Assembly (NCBI GenBank): GCA_947489315.1
Contig: CANLCX010000002.1
Location: 992,001-1,056,000 of the forward strand
Reading direction: 5' to 3'
DNA length: 64,000 nucleotides
Source of the DNA: an uncultured Sphingomonadaceae bacterium
GTDB taxonomy: Bacteria; Pseudomonadota; Alphaproteobacteria; Sphingomonadales; Sphingomonadaceae
The notes beneath the pieces were generated by a model, which did no database searches, had not been told where the DNA came from, and worked only from the letters and a program-made list of their open reading frames with translations. Within the stretch, counting starts at the first letter, position 1; each line of letters opens with the position of its first letter. The translations under genes and the position numbers were made by a program. This document shows, piece by piece, positions 53,651 through 61,709 of the stretch.

Positions 53651-54127
53651 TTCGATTTCCTCTCCACTTGAGCAATTTGCAGGAACAGTCCTGATGATTT
53701 GCTGTTTGAGGCCCTATTAATCCTATTCAACCGGCTGCATTTTATTTGAGTGTGCAAATAATCACCTAGTGAAGGTCGGCGTGCCATTTCCATTCTGAGG
53801 TCGAGTCGGGCGGTCCGGTAATTTGTCGACTTTTTTCAGTTAATAGAGCCAATCTTAGCTCGAAAATATCTTCGCCTGCGCCACTTTCCAGAACGCTGCG
53901 CTCAAACGGTTTTGGTGTGGAGGTAAGCAAGTGCGGAATAGCAAGCGTCATATTGACCTCAGGCTTCAGCGCAAAATTTCCGTCGAGAATCCAAAAGGAA
54001 CCTACCGTCCAATCGAAGTGCAATTTCGCTGGCATTTTATCCATTAAGTGGATAATTTACTGTCAATCAGATGCGGGCTGCCCAAAAATGACGAGTGATC
54101 CACCAAATTTGAGAGGTGCAATTAGCC
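53651..54127. other. Divergent control region between the monooxygenase and IclR genes
   Basis: 477 bases. It holds a palindrome at 54037-54055. A leftward 92-codon frame (53766-54044) has no ribosome site, no recognised family, and its ATG lies inside the palindrome, so it is not called a gene. No clear -35/-10 boxes were identified. Confidence 0.45.
54037..54055. promoter_or_regulatory. Palindromic operator candidate for the IclR regulator
   Basis: TTATCCA (54037-54043) and TGGATAA (54049-54055) around TTAAG, 72 nt before the IclR start. Size and position fit an IclR-family dimer site controlling the divergent genes. Confidence 0.5.
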
Positions 54128-54937
54128 TTGGCCAAAGATGACTATACCGTCCGATCCGTCCATCGCGGATTAAATGTATTACAGGCAATTAATCGCTCCG
54201 GGTCGGCGCGTCTGATGGATATCAGCAACGCAACAGAACTGCCTTATCCGACAATATCGCGGATTGTGGAGACGCTAGTTGAAATGGGCATGGTGGAACG
54301 CGAGCCTTCGAGCAGGCGCTATCGGCCAACAGCCCTAGTGCAGACCTTGTCCGTTGGCTATCAGGAGGAGCATGCCCTGGTCTCGCTCGCGCGATCGCAC
54401 ATCGTTGAACTATGCAAAAAAGTCGGCTGGCCGATCACCATTACTACTCGGGTCGGCAATCGGATGATGGTGCGTGATTCTACTCATCGGCTTACCACTT
54501 TGACTTTTAACAACTACGCACCCGGCTACACACTGCCCTTGCTCGAATGCTCGGTGGGCAAGGTGTATCTTGCTTTTTGCGAAGACGAAGAACGAGAGAG
54601 CATTATCTCCAGCCTCGACAAACTCGATGAAACGTCCGACCAAGATGATACGGCAGACCAGATGGCCCGGTTGCTGTTGCGCGATGATGACATATTGTTA
54701 AAAGATATCCGCAGCCAAGGATATGCCTATCACGCCTATAATCAATATACCGAGAACCCGGGTAAAACCTCTTCCCTGGCAGTGCCCGTCTTTGCCGACG
54801 GGAAACTGGCCGGTGGATTGGGGCTGATCTTTTTCTCATCTTCCATGTCTGTCGCGGAAGCAGCGGAAAAATATGCCGAAGAAATGAAAAAAACGGCCAC
54901 TGCCATCGGAAATTCCAACGAAGCAGGCACTACATAA
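54128..54937 (+). CDS. IclR-family transcriptional regulator
   Basis: 269 residues from a TTG at 54128 with GAGAGG 11 nt upstream; a GTG at 54116 would add four residues. The winged helix is VHRGLNVLQAINRSGSARLMDISNATELPYPTISRIVETLVEMGMVER. The effector domain includes RMMVRDSTHRLTTLTFNNYAPGYTLPLLECSVGKVYLAF and SLAVPVFADGKLAGGLGLIFF. IclR proteins bind aromatic or small-acid effectors and commonly control divergent catabolic operons. It is divergent from the monooxygenase/NmrA pair with a palindrome between, so it is probably their regulator. Confidence 0.93.
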   Translation: MAKDDYTVRSVHRGLNVLQAINRSGSARLMDISNATELPYPTISRIVETLVEMGMVEREPSSRRYRPTALVQTLSVGYQEEHALVSLARSHIVELCKKVGWPITITTRVGNRMMVRDSTHRLTTLTFNNYAPGYTLPLLECSVGKVYLAFCEDEERESIISSLDKLDETSDQDDTADQMARLLLRDDDILLKDIRSQGYAYHAYNQYTENPGKTSSLAVPVFADGKLAGGLGLIFFSSSMSVAEAAEKYAEEMKKTATAIGNSNEAGTT

Positions 54938-55135
54938 AAGCTGTTTGAAGCTTTGATTTTGATGAGCAATGCTTGCTCCTAAACGGTTTTGCAATCATGG
55001 CGAATTGGCCAGAAAAACTGCTTCATTTTTTAACACCGCAAACTCTATAGCTACATACGTTCCACCTCAGAAAGAAACGCCGTTACAGCATCAACGGTAC
55101 GTGTCGCGTTCGGGTGAAAAGAACCGCGCATTGCC

Positions 55136-55483
55136 AAGCTTGATGGACTTAGTTTTCGGGCGCGCTTTCAGTACCTCGTCCAATCCAAACTCCAGAACAT
55201 CATTTTGCGTGTAAGCGCGCGTTCGCGTGGCATGCTCAATGATCGACGCTTCACTGGCTGCCCTGCAAACATCGATTTCAGTGAAATTAAAGTCCCAACG
55301 CTAATCGTCTCGGTTGAAGATGATCGGTTCGGTACAGCACAGACGGCTAAAGACATCGCCAAGGAGATGACGGCAGTAAAGCTAGTTATTTATCCTCTAG
55401 GCGGGCATATTTGGTCGGGTCATGACGAAGATTTGGCAGACGAGATTGCAGAGTTTACTAAGGAAGGGGGCCTTTCATTGTAA
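55136..55483 (+). pseudogene. Decayed alpha/beta hydrolase, C-terminal part
   Basis: Two frames carry parts of one protein: SLMDLVFGRAF near 55140-55170, then, after a frameshift near 55170, QYLVQSKLQNIILRVSARSRGMLNDRRFTGCPANIDF and TLIVSVEDDRFGTAQTAKDIA...LVIYPLGGHIWSGHDED, which holds the acid and catalytic-His regions of an alpha/beta hydrolase. The nucleophile half is missing upstream. It is a remnant, lying between the catabolic cluster and a repeat-rich gap. Confidence 0.6.
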
Positions 55484-55537
55484 GAAAATTCCCATTGCCT
55501 ACCACCGATCCGGAATTGAGCATAAAAACCAATTCTC

Positions 55538-55568
55538 AATGTCCGCTTTTGCGCCCGCAGCGGACATT
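55538..55568. repeat. Dispersed hairpin repeat, copy 6 (GCGCCC type)
   Basis: AATGTCCGCTTTTGCGCCC and the opposing AGCGGACATT; the outer arms are perfect. Same subtype as the copies at 40126 and 61011. Confidence 0.75.
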
Positions 55569-55782
55569 GGCCTTGTGACTGCTTTGTCCCTTAAGCGGGT
55601 ATTCGTTTTGAAAACGCTTTTTTGCCGGTTTGAGACTGGAGCGCGATTTCGGACCTAAAGTCTCGGTAAAATCGGTCTCTGTATCAGAGTTGTGAATTGG
55701 GCAGCGGCTAACTCTCGGGAAAGACACATGAAAACACCACGTGAAATCCATTCAAGTTATTGATGTAAAAGGATAAACTGCG

Positions 55783-55801
55783 TGGTGACCCTACGGGAAT
55801 C
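55783..55801 (-). other. 19-nt fragment resembling a tRNA 3' end (possible attachment-site remnant)
   Basis: TGGTGACCCTACGGGAATC is the reverse complement of a typical tRNA 3' end (T-arm GATTCCCGTAGGG then TCACCA), but no cloverleaf continues beyond it. Such fragments mark att sites where an element entered a tRNA gene. A direct repeat ATACCCTC-AAAT-ATACCCTC lies at about 55858-55877, like integrase arm sites. No integrase is present. Confidence 0.4.
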
Positions 55802-55903
55802 TAATTAGAGAAATAAGTAATTGAAATATAAATGTATTTCTTGATTTCCTTGAAATGATACCCTCAAATATACCCTCTGCAAAAATGAAAAAATCCTGAC
55901 AAT

Positions 55904-55935
55904 GATCGTCCGCTTTATCCCGAAAGCGGACATTA
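55904..55935. repeat. Dispersed hairpin repeat, copy 7 (TCCCG type)
   Basis: ATCGTCCGCTTT, then ATCCCG, then AAAGCGGACATTAG. This full copy defines the second loop subtype. Confidence 0.7.
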
Positions 55936-56300
55936 GAATTAATCGTTTCGCAGCATTTTTAGCAAGCATTACGCAAATCAGGATAGTGCCTTAGCTTTGG
56001 ATATGTCACCAAATCGAAGGTGAGACCAGGTTCATGCTAAGAGCGCAAATCACGATGCGTAAAACCGGCCAATGATGGAAAAAAACCATGCCGCGCAACG
56101 ACGGCACTGCGCGATATTGCCCTCGGCATATATTCCGCGAATTTTGCCTGATCCATTATCCAGGTAAAAATAGGCTTTCAAATCATAATAGCCGGGTTGC
56201 CGTGTAATCGGATAGCTATTGGGCCATTTCGTTCCACCATTTTAATTGAGCCTCTTGCGGTTTTGGCACCCTAAGATCTCGGTCGGAATTTGCTAGCTTG

Positions 56301-57638
56301 CTACTTTTCTGCCCCATATTCCTGATCGCTCGCGCCAACTTTGGCGAGCAGGCAGAAAAACAATCCGGCGAGAGACAGCGCAGCCACCGCATAATAGGCC
56401 GCCGCATAGCCACCGCCTTCGACGACCCATCCGAAACTGCCCGACATGGACGAGCGCGCGAGATTTGGGACTGCCATAAACAGTGCGAACAGGCTCGCGG
56501 CAATAGCGGGATTACAAAGGCGCATGGCCCACACGATAAGAGTGATGCTCAGAAAAAGGGAGGTGACATACTGGACCGCGAAGATGGTTGCAAAGATCGT
56601 GCTGCTTTCCCAATTTTCGAAAGTAGCGCCCGCAATCATTGCTGCAATTGCAAGGATAAGAAAAAGTGTCGACATGGTCATGCGCAGACCCGCCCAGCGG
56701 ACAAGGAATGTTGGCATCGTGGCACCCGCAATCGCCGCAACGAGCCCGACAACACTCGCATAATTGCTATAGTCATCACTCCCCCAGCCCAATTGCTGAA
56801 CCGCCAGTGTGGGTGCGACGGAATCTGAGAAAGAAAAAGTCACCGTAGCCAATCCAAATCCTGTCAGGAACAGCAGGATGCTCGGGGAAAGAAGGGACTG
56901 AAAAATCCCCTTCAATATCGGAAGCCATGCCGCATGCTGACGCGTGGTGCATTCCGCTGAAGGTTGGCCACTGGTCCATGGGAAAAGCCGTTCGCCGGGG
57001 CGTTCGCGGAGCAGGGAAATGAACAGAGATGCAATGCCGACAAAAACGCCAAACAGAATCGCCATTGCCGAAATCTTGTCATCGACCAACAGCTGCCCGG
57101 CAATAAAGCCGGCCGCAGAAACGCCCAATGTCTGAGAACCAAACATAAATCCGTTAATGGTGGTTCGATCTTCCTCTGGCACCAGATCTACCGTCATGCC
57201 ATCGACCGCAACATCGTTGAAGGCCGCGCACAGATTGAGCGTGAAGCAAAAGCCTGCGAGCAAGACGATCTGACTGGCCGAAGGGGCAGCGATAGCAAAG
57301 CCAAACAGAGTTAGCATCATCGATGCCTGCGCGACCAATATCCAGGACCGACGCCTGCCCATTGGTTGATAGGTAAACCGGTCCATCAACAGGCCGCTAA
57401 AAAGCTTCAGCGACCAAGGTAGCATCGCCGTTCCGACAAAACCGCCAACTTCGATGGGGGAGGCGCCCCGCGCTGCAAGCCATGCAGGAATGGCGATCAG
57501 ACTGAGACCGGCAACGATACCCTGCATGAAATAAAGCAATATGATGGCGGTAGCCCGCAAATATCTGTTCTCGGACATCGCCGGAATATGATTATTGCCA
57601 ACATTAGCAGTTGGAATTTCGACAACATATTGAGTCAA
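56301..57638 (-). CDS. MFS transporter
   Basis: 445 residues, starting at TTG 57638: AGGAGG lies seven bases before this TTG, which fixes the start despite a later ATG-containing stretch. About twelve TM segments are visible (for example AIILLYFMQGIVAGLSLIAIPAWL, QIVLLAGFCFTLNLCAAFNDVAVDG and AAYYAVAALSLAGLFFCLLA). LFSGLLMDRFTYQPMGRRRSW is the MFS loop 2-3 signature, and NDVAVDGMTVDLVPEEDR resembles AmpG/PAT-type members. Substrate unknown. It lies 45 nt downstream of the SnoaL-like gene, in the same operon. Confidence 0.92.
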   Translation of the reverse strand: MTQYVVEIPTANVGNNHIPAMSENRYLRATAIILLYFMQGIVAGLSLIAIPAWLAARGASPIEVGGFVGTAMLPWSLKLFSGLLMDRFTYQPMGRRRSWILVAQASMMLTLFGFAIAAPSASQIVLLAGFCFTLNLCAAFNDVAVDGMTVDLVPEEDRTTINGFMFGSQTLGVSAAGFIAGQLLVDDKISAMAILFGVFVGIASLFISLLRERPGERLFPWTSGQPSAECTTRQHAAWLPILKGIFQSLLSPSILLFLTGFGLATVTFSFSDSVAPTLAVQQLGWGSDDYSNYASVVGLVAAIAGATMPTFLVRWAGLRMTMSTLFLILAIAAMIAGATFENWESSTIFATIFAVQYVTSLFLSITLIVWAMRLCNPAIAASLFALFMAVPNLARSSMSGSFGWVVEGGGYAAAYYAVAALSLAGLFFCLLAKVGASDQEYGAEK

Positions 57639-57683
57639 TGGTTCGCCTCCTGGTCATGAATGAAAGCGCCCAAGGCGTTTCGA

Positions 57684-58052
57684 TCAGCCGTAAAAATATC
57701 GCTCTTCAATGATTTTACCGTCGCGGACGGTGTAAATGGCAATCTCGGAAAAGGGCTCGCGCTCGCCGGTTGCGCGGCGTTTGATAAGCATGTCGATAAA
57801 CAAGGCAAAGCGGTTGCCCGTGATGAACGGGCCATCGATGCTGAGTTCCTCCATCGCGCTGTGACCCAGCCATCTGTTTAACTTGTCGCGTGCCGCGTCA
57901 AATCCCGTCACGATGACCGGAACATGTTCGGTACTATCCTCAGGCTCGATGCTGACGATATCGATGGCCCAATATTTTTCCGCCGCCGCGACCGCTTGAC
58001 CGGACTGGATAAGGAACAAGAAATCATCTGCGAGTTCTTCGATATCGGCCAT
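57684..58052 (-). CDS. SnoaL-like (NTF2-fold) protein
   Basis: 122 residues: an N-terminal helix ADIEELADDFLFLIQSGQAVAAAEKYWA, then IVSIEPEDSTEHVPVIVTGFDAARDKLNRWL and strand pairs ending FSEIAIYTVRDGKIIEERYFYG. This is the cone-shaped NTF2/SnoaL fold seen in polyketide cyclases, isomerases and many uncharacterised proteins. There is no signal peptide. It is followed by the MFS transporter and preceded by a terminator that separates it from the secreted-protein gene. Confidence 0.88.
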   Translation of the reverse strand: MADIEELADDFLFLIQSGQAVAAAEKYWAIDIVSIEPEDSTEHVPVIVTGFDAARDKLNRWLGHSAMEELSIDGPFITGNRFALFIDMLIKRRATGEREPFSEIAIYTVRDGKIIEERYFYG

Positions 58053-58088
58053 ATCATCTGGCTCATATTTGCTAGAATGAAGAGAAAA

Positions 58089-58124
58089 TCCGGCGGATGG
58101 AGGGTCGCAAGTCCATCCACCGGA
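58089..58124 (-). terminator. Rho-independent terminator after the secreted-protein gene
   Basis: On the minus strand TCCGGTGGATGGA and TCCATCCGCCGGA form a 13-bp stem with one mismatch, followed by TTTTCTCT. It lies 42 nt past the stop of the gene at 58166. Confidence 0.75.
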
Positions 58125-58165
58125 CGCATCGCTTGCGCGTGCTTTTCAACAGACCTAAGGGCGGC

Positions 58166-58618
58166 CTATCGAACCTTATATTCGCGAAGCAGCATGCTGC
58201 TCTGCACGGTCCGGTACTCCGCCCGGTTGCCGGATTCTGCTATTTGCTGCTCTGCAGACGATTTCATGTAGGCATCATATGCTTTGTTGCGTCTTTCGCC
58301 TTCCGCTGCATCAGCCATTTTCGCAAAGGTGGTCATCAGATAGATTGTTGGCTCGCCATCGCGGGGATATTCGTTGATGAGTATTTTGTAATCGCTGATC
58401 CAGCCCTTGGATTTGGCAAATTCCTGAACGTCGACCCACTTGGTTGCGAGGTGGGTCGCATATTTGAACGCTCCGCCGTCTTTGACAAAAATTCCGCTAA
58501 CTTGCGAATAGTCACCGGCCACCATCGGGAATTCCTGTGCCGCTGCGACCGTTGGCAAAGCCATCGGGGTTGTCACCAGCATCGCGGTTGCGATCATCAA
58601 TTTTTTTGTCAATTTCAT
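58166..58618 (-). CDS. Small secreted protein of unknown function
   Basis: 150 residues counted from the third of three consecutive ATG codons (58618), which has AGGAGA at the best distance. The signal peptide LTKKLMIATAMLVTTPMALPTVAAAQ is clear. The mature part (YSQVSGIFVKDGGAFKYATHLATKWVDVQEF ... DYKILINEYPRDGEPTIYLMTTFAKMADAAEGER) has the strand-helix pattern of a small alpha+beta barrel protein, with no family assigned. It has its own terminator and lies beside the large TPR regulator on the same strand. Confidence 0.75.
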   Translation of the reverse strand: MKLTKKLMIATAMLVTTPMALPTVAAAQEFPMVAGDYSQVSGIFVKDGGAFKYATHLATKWVDVQEFAKSKGWISDYKILINEYPRDGEPTIYLMTTFAKMADAAEGERRNKAYDAYMKSSAEQQIAESGNRAEYRTVQSSMLLREYKVR

Positions 58619-58798
58619 CATCATTCTCCTGTTTTGGTTTGCTTGAAACTACAGGCAAAGCTCTCCCGTTGGCGGCAACCGGGGGTTTCCGGACCAACCT
58701 AAAGGGTCTAACTTGTCTGCAATCTCAGTAGGTTGTTGATGGGCTAAAATGTAACATCCCGTCAACGGCGCTACCGTCAAAAAAGCGTCAATAATGAT

Positions 58799-60946
58799 CT
58801 AGTTCATAGTGGAAGGCTTGGGGAGCAGATCCGGCCAGCCATATTTTTCCCATGCCGCAACCATTCCAATCCGTTCAGCGAAATCCAGGAAATCCGGATG
58901 CAGTCGAACCTGGTTTATCGGCTCTGCGTCGGTCCAGAGCGACATGAAAGAGAAGAAATTGGCCGTTGTTATCTGCTGGCCAAGAGTTTTGAAGACCATC
59001 TGCGCCTGACCCATCCAGATCGCCGGTAATGTGATCGTGGCATCGTAGGGATCGTGCAGTGTCGCGTGGAGCATCTCCAACACCATGCAATAATTTTTGC
59101 GGTCCTGGTCTTCACCGCTCCAAAGCCCCTTCGCAGCCATCAGCCAATAGGCATCCATCGCATCCGGGTCGAGCGGTGCACTGCCCGCCGGCGGAAATAT
59201 GACTGTGTTCATCAGCTTCTTTGTCAGCTGATAGGTTTCCACCGCAGCATCATTGTCGCCCGATACTGCCAATGCGGCTGCGAGCCACAGAGATGGAAAA
59301 CCAAGATCGACCATCCTCTGCCCCGCCTCAATAGCGGCATCAACATTACCAAGGTTAAGATACACTGCTGAAAGTATAGCGTAATTACGGCCATTTACCG
59401 GATCTTGATCTATGCTGGCTTCAATATAGGGCAAGGCGTCCCGAGAACGCCCGCAATAGAGCAGGAAAGAACCGACACGGTTTAGAACATCGGGATTGTT
59501 GGGTTCCAGCCGGTAAGCCTCGAAAGCCAGGTCAAGCGCACCGACAATATTATTTTGCGTCCACGCATAAAAGGCAAGCACGATACGGGCATGTGCCTGC
59601 TGCGGCGACAGGCTAAGCGCTTTCTTTGCATATCCGGCAGCTTTTTCGCATCGCTCCAATCTGTCCAGACAGGGCGTGTACACCGTCATATTGATTTCGG
59701 CTTCGGCCAGTGCCGTCCAGCATTCCGCAAATTCGGGATCGATTTCCAGCGCCTTCTCGAGCAGTTCGATGGCTGTTGGCAGCACGCCATCTCCGATGGC
59801 CCTGATGGTTAGCGCCCGCCCTTGCAAATAAAGCCCATAAGCTTCCCTATTGCTGGTCAGCTTGCGGGGTTTGGTGTCATGCTCCTTCAATTTGAGCGCA
59901 TCACTCAGCCCGTTTGTTACTGCCTGTACAACTTCTGCCCGGGCGGCAAACATATCGTCGAGACTCCCATCATAGCTAAAGGCCCATGATTCAAAGCCGC
60001 TTTCCGCGTCAACCAGACCGACGGCAACACGAACCTGTTCTCCTTGCCGGTGAACCGAGCCTTCCAAAAGATGCGACACGTTGAGTGCACCGGCAATTTC
60101 CGATGGGGCTTTGTTCGAATCCTTGAACTGAAAGGATGATGTCCGGCCGGCAACCAGAAGCTGCGGCACTTGTCCCAGACTGGTGATCAGTTCGTCAACA
60201 ACACCATCGGCAAAAAATCCGTGATCGTCCGGATCGGACATCGATTTAAATGGCAGTACGGCAATCCGGGCCTTGCCTTGTTTCCGGTCCGATATTGTTT
60301 TGCCGGTAGGAGATCGCACCGACCAGACGTTAAGCAATCGGGCATGTTCAGCCAGATTATCACGTTTCTCCAAAGCGGATAATGCTGTTGTGACCGCGCT
60401 TTGCAAACGCTGTTCCGCCTGATGACGATGCCCTATCAGCCAATCGTTGAACGCTTCGCCAAAATTCATCTGATCCAATAATGGTTTGGTACCGATGGAC
60501 GTCAGTCTTTCGGTTGCCTGAAAACCATCGCCTTCCGTGAGGCAGACATGCAGATCAGAGAGATCGGTTTTAACGGATCCGGTTTTCAGGCTGATCCGGG
60601 ATCGCGAGATATCCAAAAGATCACAATCCGCCGACGCCAGTACTTTGCCCAAATCCGACAAACATTGCCGCAAGCTTGCCCGCGCCTGTGCTTCAAACCG
60701 GCCGGGCCACAAAAGCTTGCTTAAATGATCGCGGTCAATCGGTTCATCCGGCGCCAAGCATAGCATTGCCAGCAAAGCGCGCGCACGGCGATTTGAGATG
60801 AGGATTTCTCCGCCATCCTGCGCAACAAGCTGAAATGGCCCAAAAAGCACCGCCTGTGCATGGCCACCAATTTCAGCGAGCTTATCTTGCCGCTCCAACG
60901 AATCCAAAAGGCCGTCCCCCAACCAACATATTGTAACATAATGCAA
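58799..60946 (-). CDS. Winged-helix / TolB-like / TPR transcriptional regulator
   Basis: About 715 residues. No ATG fits the N-terminus; TTG 60946 is the longest start, but the start may lie further in, as homology begins at VLFGPFQLVAQDGG. The N-terminal winged helix (about 30-130: RRARALLAMLCLAPDEPIDRDHLSKLLWPG) is of the OmpR/SARP type. A central FlgO/TolB-like domain has RIAVLPFKSMSDPDDHGFFADGVVDELI and HLLEGSVHRQGEQVRVAVGLVDAESG. The C-terminal half is TPR repeats (PEFAECWTALAEAE, NAILSAVYLNLGNVDAAIEAG-like). Such regulators resemble CadC/HilA-like or adenylate-cyclase-associated proteins; there is no TM segment. It may control the secreted protein and SnoaL/MFS genes beside it. Confidence 0.82.
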   Translation of the reverse strand: MHYVTICWLGDGLLDSLERQDKLAEIGGHAQAVLFGPFQLVAQDGGEILISNRRARALLAMLCLAPDEPIDRDHLSKLLWPGRFEAQARASLRQCLSDLGKVLASADCDLLDISRSRISLKTGSVKTDLSDLHVCLTEGDGFQATERLTSIGTKPLLDQMNFGEAFNDWLIGHRHQAEQRLQSAVTTALSALEKRDNLAEHARLLNVWSVRSPTGKTISDRKQGKARIAVLPFKSMSDPDDHGFFADGVVDELITSLGQVPQLLVAGRTSSFQFKDSNKAPSEIAGALNVSHLLEGSVHRQGEQVRVAVGLVDAESGFESWAFSYDGSLDDMFAARAEVVQAVTNGLSDALKLKEHDTKPRKLTSNREAYGLYLQGRALTIRAIGDGVLPTAIELLEKALEIDPEFAECWTALAEAEINMTVYTPCLDRLERCEKAAGYAKKALSLSPQQAHARIVLAFYAWTQNNIVGALDLAFEAYRLEPNNPDVLNRVGSFLLYCGRSRDALPYIEASIDQDPVNGRNYAILSAVYLNLGNVDAAIEAGQRMVDLGFPSLWLAAALAVSGDNDAAVETYQLTKKLMNTVIFPPAGSAPLDPDAMDAYWLMAAKGLWSGEDQDRKNYCMVLEMLHATLHDPYDATITLPAIWMGQAQMVFKTLGQQITTANFFSFMSLWTDAEPINQVRLHPDFLDFAERIGMVAAWEKYGWPDLLPKPSTMN

Positions 60947-61010
60947 ATTGGATTCGGCACAATCGATAAATCAGTACGGGCCTTTGTCCGAGGTGGTGGG
61001 TGCTTTTGCT

Positions 61011-61041
61011 AGTGTCCGCTTTTGCGCCCAAAGCGGACACC
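61011..61041. repeat. Dispersed hairpin repeat, copy 8 (GCGCCC type)
   Basis: AGTGTCCGCTTTTGCGCCC with the opposing AAAGCGGACACC. It ends three bases before the stop of the DoxX-like gene on the minus strand and could serve as its transcript end. Confidence 0.75.
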
Positions 61042-61043
61042 AG

Positions 61044-61391
61044 CTACAGCGATTGTGAAGAACGCTTCGAACGCCAAAAGATGAACGCACACAGCAAAAC
61101 GGGCAATAGAGAGAAGACACCAAAGGCGCAGTTTCCAGTCATAAAAATCACGATTGTGGAAAGCAGAAACCCAAGCGCGATAACGACCGAACCCACTCGC
61201 CTAGTACGATGATAAATTGCTAATAACCCGCCAATTATTTGTAGGCTGCCCAGGGGCAGCAGCCATGTTGGATGGATCCCGGAATCCTGAAACAATTGAA
61301 TCTCCTGCGGCATGCTAGAAACCTTCGCACCGCCAGCAGCTAGACTCAATATCACCAACATGATCATAACTGTAAAAAACAGATATTTCAT
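61044..61391 (-). CDS. DoxX-like small membrane protein
   Basis: 115 residues with four TM segments: FFTVMIMLVILSLAAGGAKV, WLLPLGSLQIIGGLLAIYH, VGSVVIALGFLLSTIVIFM and FGVFSLLPVLLCAFIFW. The layout and the GxxKVSS and PLGxLQIIGGLLA positions fit the DoxX-like/DUF4870-neighbour group. The activity is unknown. It is a single gene bracketed by hairpin repeats at 61011 and 61469. Confidence 0.75.
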   Translation of the reverse strand: MKYLFFTVMIMLVILSLAAGGAKVSSMPQEIQLFQDSGIHPTWLLPLGSLQIIGGLLAIYHRTRRVGSVVIALGFLLSTIVIFMTGNCAFGVFSLLPVLLCAFIFWRSKRSSQSL

Positions 61392-61709
61392 GTATCTTCC
61401 CCCTCACGCATCAGCGATCATTCCATCCATCGCTGAAAAGATCAACGACAACGCTCCGACAAGGTCACATTCTTGTTCCGTTTTGCGCTCAAAGCGGAAC
61501 AATGCGTCGCAATCGCAAAACTTTCCAGCAACTCTCTATCTCTCCTTCGTGGGAGACTCGTTGCCCCAGTTGCTCTCATGTACTTTGCAAGCTTCGCAAA
61601 AAATAGGCTTTTACATCCGTGACCACCAAGCGGGGGCTGGCAACGCGCGGATTTGGTGCTAGACAAACAAGGCTCTCATAGGGGTGAGAGCAAGTGAACG
61701 GGGCGTATT
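61392..61709. other. Intergenic region upstream of the LysM lipoprotein gene
   Basis: 318 bases between divergent genes, with one divergent hairpin repeat at 61469-61503. No gene was supported; promoters for both flanking genes should lie here but were not identified. Confidence 0.45.
61469..61503. repeat. Dispersed hairpin repeat, copy 9 (divergent)
   Basis: TTGTTCCGTTTTGCGCTC with the opposing AAAGCGGAACAA: compensating changes in both arms (GTTCCG/CGGAAC versus GTCCGC/GCGGAC) keep the hairpin, which points to selection on structure. Confidence 0.55.

Larger units (their letters stand above)
55484..56300. other. Repeat-rich intergenic region
   Basis: 817 bases with no supported gene. It holds two hairpin repeats (55538, 55904), the tRNA-3'-end-like fragment and an ATACCCTC direct repeat. 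The last 350 bases before the MFS gene stop show nothing recognised. Confidence 0.5.

Noticed and set aside
53766-54044. Leftward 92-codon frame upstream of the monooxygenase
   Set aside because: No ribosome site, no recognisable family, and its ATG falls inside the putative IclR operator.
11469-61503. Hairpin repeats as a CRISPR array
   Set aside because: Copies are tens of bases to tens of kilobases apart, differ in orientation and have no regular spacers or cas genes.
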